A DNA stretch of 64,000 bases, taken from positions 14,809,701-14,873,700 of the forward strand of contig OZ024888.1 of assembly GCA_964017195.1 (NCBI GenBank), written 5' to 3'. How positions within the stretch are numbered: position 1 is the first letter of the stretch; every line of letters begins with the position of its first letter. The stretch comes from Siderastrea radians. Its lineage: Eukaryota > Cnidaria > Anthozoa > Scleractinia > Rhizangiidae. Under the pieces are notes generated by a model that saw only the letters and a list, made by a program, of their open reading frames with translations, was not told where the DNA came from and made no database searches. This document shows, one piece after another, positions 57,343-64,000 of this stretch. Both the position numbers and the translations under genes were made by a program.

Positions 57343-58589
57343 CGCTTGGTAGCAGAAGTATTGGAGATTCGTACATTTTAAGCTGGTAACAGCCAAACAC
57401 ATCAGCACTGGTTTTAACACTGCTGACTGAGAATAGACCACCACAAACATGTTTTATTTTTGTGCCTTTAAGGATGGTGCCTCCATTTGTTACTGCGAGT
57501 ACATTCTGCGCATTTTCGTTTTTGATTCCAACAGGTCTTGCCAAGATCTGTACATTACAAAGCTAGTGTGGTGCAAATGATATTCTAACCTAATTGGGTA
57601 CCAATGCTGAACTTTGTTGTGTCATACGATGATACCTGAGAAACTTAGAGTTGTTTACAACAAAGCGTAATCTAGATTTTCTTTTACAATAACTTGATAA
57701 GTGTTCTTGGAGTTATGAAAAAAGCTGAGGAAGGTGTTGGGTTAAAAGATTGTACCTGTTGTTAATGCAGACAATTGCCCTCATAGTAAAAAGCAACTAC
57801 CAGAGAATCTGGTGTATTATTATAGTCGAACCATTGTACAAGTTAACCCTCCCATAAAATCACCATTAATTCTATTTCTGGCATATAAATGGGGTAACAA
57901 ATAAGTGGAAATTCTGTAAAAGACAAGTCTTATTTCTCTTGCAGAGCACTTTGATGCCAAAGAACAATTTCTAGAAAAGTTCTGATTTGCAAAATTGCAT
58001 TGCATAACATAACACATGCGCGCAGCCATTATGTGAACTAAATGTAAATTTAACCCTCAAGTTGTTAGAATATGTGTCTTATCAATCACCACTACTTTAA
58101 GTGGCCGTTCTAAAGCAGAAAAAATAATGCAGGTGTCTGTAAACCAGCTACCATCACTGATCTTCGTTGACCTTTGTAACCAGGTAATGAAAACCTGAGC
58201 AGGCTGGTAACTAGATTGCAGGGTTACTAAGCTGGTTGTGACATGAGGAAAACTTTGTTTGTTTATGCAAATGAGTGGCTTGTTTTCAACACAAGATGAT
58301 CTTTCATGTGGTTACTGCTAGATTTCCTGACAAAGTCAACACAAAAAGCAGTGCCCTTAACAGAGACAAACTTAATCAAAGACTACATTACAAATGTGTA
58401 CAAGAAGAAACTACTGTAGTAAAATGTCAAGGTTTGATACTACATTGTGAGTACCTGTTTGTATGCTTTGGAAATGTGAAGAAGATTTTTTGTTTGAACA
58501 AGTGACCCTTGAGTTTATGCCAGTGTACATATATATAAGTCAAGGTTGGTTTTTGAGGACAATCTTCAGAGCATTAGTGTTCGACCTAT
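57343..58589. other. No gene recognised
   Basis: Short frames on both strands without known domains. Confidence 0.4.
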
Positions 58590-58735
58590 ACACTGGAATA
58601 TCACTACTTGATCAAACATATAAGTCATGTGAAAAAAGGAAATGATGACCAAAGATAAATGTATTGATGTTTAATCAAATTCTGCCAACTAGTACCATAA
58701 GAAACATGAAGAACACAGAGGAGAATATACACAAT
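58590..58735 (+). repeat. TTAA MITE, internal fragment
   Basis: Matches the middle of the copy at 14172 (CACTACTTGATCAAACATA, AACTAGTACCATAAGAAA, GGAGAATAT) but lacks both ends. Confidence 0.75.
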
Positions 58736-58932
58736 GACTCAGTCCATAGTCCATAGTACATAGTTTGTGTTTTTATACAGATCATACTACAATACAAGGA
58801 TCCACAGAGACTGTCATGGTTGGCATGTAGAGAATAGATTGAGTCAGGCTAGTTTAGGGTTAGGGTGAGTTTGCAGTTACTCTTAGTTCACATTCAATTT
58901 TATGGTTGTTTTAGCATTCCAATATCATTTAA

Positions 58933-60707
58933 CCCTTTTACTCCCAAGAGTGCCTAAAATCAAAATTCAAGACAAATCTTGAATTTCATTTTAAACTAAA
59001 TAATATATAGATTTAGCCATGCCTAAAAGCGGAGCCTCCAAGGAATAAACTGGTGCTCGTTTCTCAAAAATAGTCCTGAAACTTTTCGCTCTGAAATATA
59101 TTTCGGGGCTTTCTTTCGAAAAGCGTTTCTCAAAAAGCCCGAAAGAGTTCCGAATTGTCCTCCAAGATTTTGAGGATCTGTTCTGTAAAACCAAGCTCGA
59201 AAGGTCATTCTAGAGGCTGAGCACAGCTTAATTTTTTTTTTCGGGCATCAAACTGAACACATATTTTACTCAGGAACAGCCTTGCTTGGTTTTTTAAATG
59301 TTTCCATATCCTGTCATTAACTGTCAAGGCTTGTCAAATCTCCTTGGATTATTGGCTGTTGGCTTGAATGAACTTGAAACGGCGCTCATGTACAACAACA
59401 AAATAAAACTTATTCTGAAGTAAATGGGTTATCTTCATCGCGTTCGGATGTTCAGTTAACAAATAACATGAACTGCCCCTATTAGTCTGGTCAAAATTTA
59501 TACCATCAAGATTGAAAACGAGCAAACACCAAACACGCTTTAAATTATGGCATAAGTTTTGCGGATGTGAAGTAAGCCCATTTAAAGTTAGGCGCCTTGA
59601 GGAACGCAAAAAAACTTGTTTTTCGGAAGCTTTTCAGATAAAATAGTCTTAAACCGACAACTGCTTCGCTTACTATTGAAAAGTTCTAGGACAAGAAAAT
59701 CGACAATTGCACAAATCGATCCGACAGCTAAAATTGAAAGCAATTATTCGCCGTAAGTGATGCTTGTGCAGTTGCCTTGCGACTGTGCTTTGACCTACTG
59801 TTATGAATAAACAAACAAAATAATAAACAGAGAAATCATTTTTGAAAAAGTTTATTTGAAAACCCGTAAGTTTATACTTAAATGCAATTCGCATTACACT
59901 TCCAGCATGGCCAAATTTTCTAAGACTACATCTGTCACAAATCTGAGCTCGTTTTCCAATAATTTTTTGAAGTCAAAAGTAAATGACACATTTCTAATGA
60001 CATAGATTCAATTTCAAAATGTAATTTGTTTGGCCGTAATAAATACTCAAAATCATGCAACTTAAACCCTTTAAAAACTTCACTTACTCGGTTGTGTTTC
60101 AGAACAAGGCAAGCTCTCCGCCGTGAAGAAAACAAAGCGATGAGGTCCTTTGAAGGCAGCTTTCGTAACTTGAAGTTTTCGCCTACTTCCAGTATTCTTT
60201 TGAACTTTTTCTTTCCATTTATAGGTATTAAATGTTTTTTTCTCAAGTTTAAAACTACAGTACCGTCGAACAATCGTTTTGCTAAATAAACTTAAGCTTT
60301 TTAAAGAGACCTCTTTTTCAAAAGCGATGATGGTCATGCGATTTCCCGCCAAGAAAAACGCCGGTTGCCCAAAAGCACCGCGCGATTTCCCGCCAAGAAA
60401 AGATGGCATTCTCCACTCCCGGTCGGGTTGCCTTGGGACTTCCCTCCCCCTCCCCCAGAGTCTGTACGGACGGACGGACGGACGTACGCTGACGTCACAA
60501 CCAAAATTTTTCGCATCGATACATTACCAAATTTCCTTAGCAATGGAGCTCCGCTGGCGGGCTTTGCCCGCAGGCTCCGCTATAAATAGTACCATGTGAA
60601 AGTACTGCTAACAAGGTTTCAAATGGTCACACTGTAGGATTTCATCCACAGACTCAGAAGTTAGAATCAACTTAATGTCTCCATAACTGACTCTGGGAGT
60701 GAAAGGG
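58933..60707. mobile_element. piggyBac-like TTAA element, 1.8 kb
   Basis: TTAA at 58929-58932 and 60708-60711; ends CCCTTTTACTCCCAAGAGT and GACTCTGGGAGTGAAAGGG. CCC/GGG termini with TTAA fit piggyBac. No transposase: internal frames have no DDD motif I can see. It contains other repeats, e.g. a GCGATTTCCCGCCAAGAAAA doublet (60340 and 60382) and a GGAC tetranucleotide tract at 60467-60485. Confidence 0.75.
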
Positions 60708-60711
60708 TTAA

Positions 60712-61708
60712 GGCCAATACACACAACATTTTTGTGAAACAACTCGAACAATAATGTTGTATTACAAGTTGAGCTTGTTTGTCGTGCATGTTATCACCTT
60801 CTTGTGCAACAAATTTTCCTGTTACAGAAAGTAGACATCACCATTGCTTTTTCTAGCATTAAAAATTTTCAGGTGTGGAGGTGGTACTGCGCATGTAACA
60901 AAAAATCTCAATTTGTAACACAACACTGCCTGTATTACTTTGCCTGTAGACTTTTGTTTCTGTCCTCGTCTTTTGCGAAAACCACAACAGATAACTTGGA
61001 TGAAAATGTCTACATTTAACCTTTCAATTTTTGCACTTTGTTCTATACCTCTAACCACTGGTAACCAAAACATAAAATGATAGTTTCTATGGCACTGAAA
61101 TCCGATTTAAAATAACAGTTTTGGACAGTTTCTCTTCTCAAAGCCGTAAAAATGTGTGTTTTACATGTGTTTGTTATTTCTCTTAGCTTCTGTAGGTGAG
61201 GCCGGTTTGGTCAATTTTCTGCTCAACAGTTGATCATCACCATGTCTCATCCTGAGAGAATGAGAAGGTTGGAAATAAATTTTTAAACCTGGCCTGGCAC
61301 ATGTTATCATACATGTACATACATCACATGGGTAAGTGAAGTTTGTATCCAAGGTTTTTGATTTTGTGTTAACTTTTGAACAGCTGAACAGCTTTTGGGG
61401 TATGTGATCAGGGAAGGAGTGAGTGTGGTATGTGTTTGAACTCTTCTGACGGGGCAGAAGTTTGCATTTGGGCCTACAACGTTCGTCAGAAGTTGTTGGG
61501 AAGATTTGATCATGAACAGAATTTTAGAAAGATTATTTTCATCGTGTCTAAATATTCCATCATAAATTAGTCTCTTATTCTACTCGCTCCTCCTCCCATG
61601 CTCCGTTTCAATGTTGAATGTTTTTAAAACAGACAATACTGCAGAAGAAAAGTGCGTTGAAATCCAACACTGAAAGGGGGGGGGGGAGGGGAGGAAAACA
61701 AAGCATGG
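60712..61708. other. No gene recognised
   Basis: AT-rich, short ORFs only. It ends in a G-run (61677-61690) next to the element at 61712. Confidence 0.4.
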
Positions 61709-61711
61709 TAA

Positions 61712-63015
61712 GGGACTGGTCAATAAGTATAGGAGGGGGTGGGCTGGAGCACTGAGGGGGTGGGTCACTACATTTGCAGCCTTCCAAATGGGGTGGGTCA
61801 TGCTATTTTCAACCCCAGGAAGGGGTGGGTCATCACATTTTAAGCCTTGTATATTGAAATACTGCAAACTTCCAAAGCCTTCTGTAAGCCTATGGGAATG
61901 ACAATCCTTACAAAATCATTATTTTCTGAAGTGTAAATAAATCAGATGATCTTGTATTTGTTTATCAAAGCTGGATAGAGTTGAGCCATATTTTGCTCAC
62001 TTATGTAACTCATACAATTGAAAATGAATGATCATTCCTGTCATATGTAATTAAATCCGGTCCAGGCTCGCAGAAAATGGCATCTGTAGAAAGTCCAATT
62101 TCAAAATTTTCCCGGAGGGGCATGCCCCCGGACCCCCCAGAAGTTCCTACCTTTGGCACTCATGTTTGCGCCTTTGACGCTTACGTCTGCTTGTTTTCTG
62201 TATATCGATAAAAATTTCTAGTATCTATGTGGTCATTTTAATATAGTAACACCACTACAGCTGTAATTGTGAATTAATGTGTATAATTAACATGCAGTAT
62301 TATTATGTGTGCATATTTATATTGGTAATTGAACTGAGTGCAGTGCAATTTGGTCTGAAATCATACGCGTGATTTCAATTTGATTTCGATTTGAAATCAC
62401 AAGTATGATTTAAGACCAAAATTGCACGACACAATTTACACCCATTTTGAAATCACACAGTTTTTTTTGGTCACTTCAGGAAACTCAGTTTTTAAAAAAG
62501 CAGAACTGGAAACGCTGTTACATAAATTATGCAAATAACAATGTCATGTGCCAAAACTCACCCGTGCGTAAACGAAAATGACTTTTTTTGCCCTATATTT
62601 TTCTGCAATCTGATTGGCTAGTGCAGGTAAGCCATGAAATTTGATTGGTTAGTATTATTTCATTTTCATTTTGATTGGCTAAAAAAAGGATGTAATTTAG
62701 AGGAAAAAATAGTGCAATTTGTGAATAAATCGCACTATTAAGAGCCAATCAGATTGCAAGGATCACCAGTGATTTCAAAATGGGTGTAATAAAACATATG
62801 AAATCCACTTAAATAATTAAGTAAAACAAGATATGGACAAACAACAGGATGAAGTGATGTTGTCACCTGGGGGTGGATCATGTTATCTTCAGGCAATACT
62901 TTGGCTCAGCAGAATTTATTCCCATGTAAGGGGCTGGGTTATGCATTTTTGGGCCACCACTTTTCCAAAAGCTCCCCCCCCCCTTCCCCCCCCTGTATAC
63001 TTATTGACCGGTCCC
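61712..63015. mobile_element. TAA-flanked element with GGTCAATAAGTATA ends
   Basis: 1304 bp, flanked by TAA (61709-61711, 63016-63018). Left GGGACTGGTCAATAAGTATA, right TATACTTATTGACCGGTCCC. GGGGTGGGTCAT words occur four times inside the left end, and GGGTGGATCAT/GGCTGGGTTAT variants inside the right. Non-coding; Harbinger-like by duplication size. It encloses the repeats at 62344. Confidence 0.8.
62344..62787. repeat. Nested palindromic repeat
   Basis: 62344-62430 folds as a hairpin (GTGCAATTTGGTCTGAAATC with its complement). Just inside and at the far end, ACACCCATTTTGAAATCAC (62447) pairs with GTGATTTCAAAATGGGTGT (62769). Probably a further MITE inside the 61712 element. Confidence 0.7.
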
Positions 63016-63018
63016 TAA

Positions 63019-64000
63019 AACATGACAACCTTCCCAACAAATTTGGCTACTATACGATTGTAGGTTTGACGGTTCGACTAAAATGCCGGATATTTTCGAC
63101 TGTTCGCGACTGGGTCACACAGAAAGCTGGGGAATTCCTCCTTAATGAAAGTTGATGAGATCAAAAACTATCGCCTTCGGTTTAAATGAATTCTCGCGAG
63201 CTTTTCTCAACCTTGCCAATCTCCATGCATGCGGCGACTGGCGTTGAGCAGATTCACACAACGTTTATTCACAAAATTCACAGAAGCGTAAGGAGAAACT
63301 CTGAGAAGCGTTAAAAAATACATACAAAAGGTAAGATTTTTCAAACTCTGTTAGGATCTTCACGGCCTTTTGAAGAATAAGGTTAATTAAGCTTACCGAT
63401 TCGATCGGACTTCAGAGCCATGCCTACCAGATTTTCAGATTTTCAGCTTTGGTAAAAGCTGTACCAGCTATAAGAACAGTTATTACTAAACGCACTATTG
63501 AAGAATATTCTTAAATGAAGATTACCTTACCTGTATTGAAGCAAAACAGAGAATAAAGGGAGCTGACCGCCAGATGTCTGAGCAACAACAAACAGAGATC
63601 CACGCTGGTGTCCACGTGACTCCAACTCCCCTGTTGCGTTGCGTGACGAAGACAATAACCGCGAATAGACTGGGCACTACGCGGTTGCGAATCTCAGCTT
63701 GCAAGTTACTAATTTTTTCGGAGAAAAAAATTACAGGCAACATAATAATTGTTGTTGACCTCATATCGTGTGCAGTAATCTGAATGAAGAAACTACACGA
63801 CTGCTATGAAAGTATTGTAAAGTAGGCTAAAATTTCATATGCATCTATGTTGCCTTTCCCCCACTTCCGGCTTGCATCAGTTGATGTCGGAAACTGAGAC
63901 AAGTTCTGTTATAATGGTTGTAAGGTCTTTTTAAAGGCGTCGTAAAACGTTAAATAAGGCTAATTGTAATCTTTTCTTGTTAAAAGACAAATACCTTTTA
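63019..64000. other. No gene recognised
   Basis: No credible ORF, RNA gene or inverted-repeat element was found. An exon of a gene lying outside the window cannot be excluded. Confidence 0.4.

Noticed and set aside
59935..60409. Overlapping minus-strand frames of about 110 codons inside the TTAA element
   Set aside because: Checked for a piggyBac transposase; no catalytic Asp pattern or Cys-rich C-terminus is visible.

Overview
The window looks like nuclear DNA from an anthozoan cnidarian, most likely a stony coral. This is inferred from its make-up: introns and splice sites, a eukaryotic tRNA-Val, KRAB-less tandem C2H2 zinc-finger genes, a P2X7 'ballast'-domain gene, Penelope-like retroelements and very many small inverted-repeat elements. 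There are no operons or bacterial features. Most of the 64 kb is mobile DNA and its remains; host genes are few.

Host-type genes. Three large single-exon C2H2 zinc-finger ORFs lie at 14592-15830 (+, 13 fingers), 43148-44632 (+, 15 fingers) and 53329-54669 (-, 14 fingers). The third has a frameshifted, tandemly duplicated finger tail at 52807-53343. Other gene signals are a two-exon gene of unknown function (2398-3775, -), a tRNA-Val(AAC) (5431-5503, -), and a HIRAN-like fragment (37628-37803, +).

Mobile DNA. The centrepiece is a Penelope-like element (PLE) complex at 22064-28133. It consists of an inverted 3' fragment, a 5'-truncated direct copy and a full-length copy with an 853-codon reverse-transcriptase ORF. 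The full-length copy carries a textbook type I hammerhead ribozyme (25417-25460) just before its start codon. An older PLE lies in pieces between 7312 and 11165 and has been hit twice: by a TTAA-flanked element (7436-9274) and by a Mutator-like element with a 9-bp target duplication (9842-11059). Removing each insert plus one duplication copy makes the PLE frame continuous. The TTAA element carries the two-exon P2X7 ballast-like gene, which I regard as the most unusual object in the window.

Other repeats. A 210-bp TTAA-flanked MITE occurs about eight times. Six TA-flanked elements share CCGTA ends. There are single examples of Harbinger-, mariner- and Mutator-like non-autonomous elements, several perfect-hairpin MITEs, LINE 3' remnants (12520-13240, 20800-21492, 54850-55035), a tRNA-derived SINE (56131-56345) and a long degenerate CTGGGTTCCTGG minisatellite (38.3-41.5 kb). 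Several unrelated inverted-repeat families show the same design: short GC-rich words iterated just inside the ends.

How it fits together. The host-like part is regulatory (zinc fingers), and the rest records successive insertions that can be ordered by nesting. No autonomous DNA transposase was found, so the inverted-repeat elements here would depend on enzymes supplied from elsewhere.
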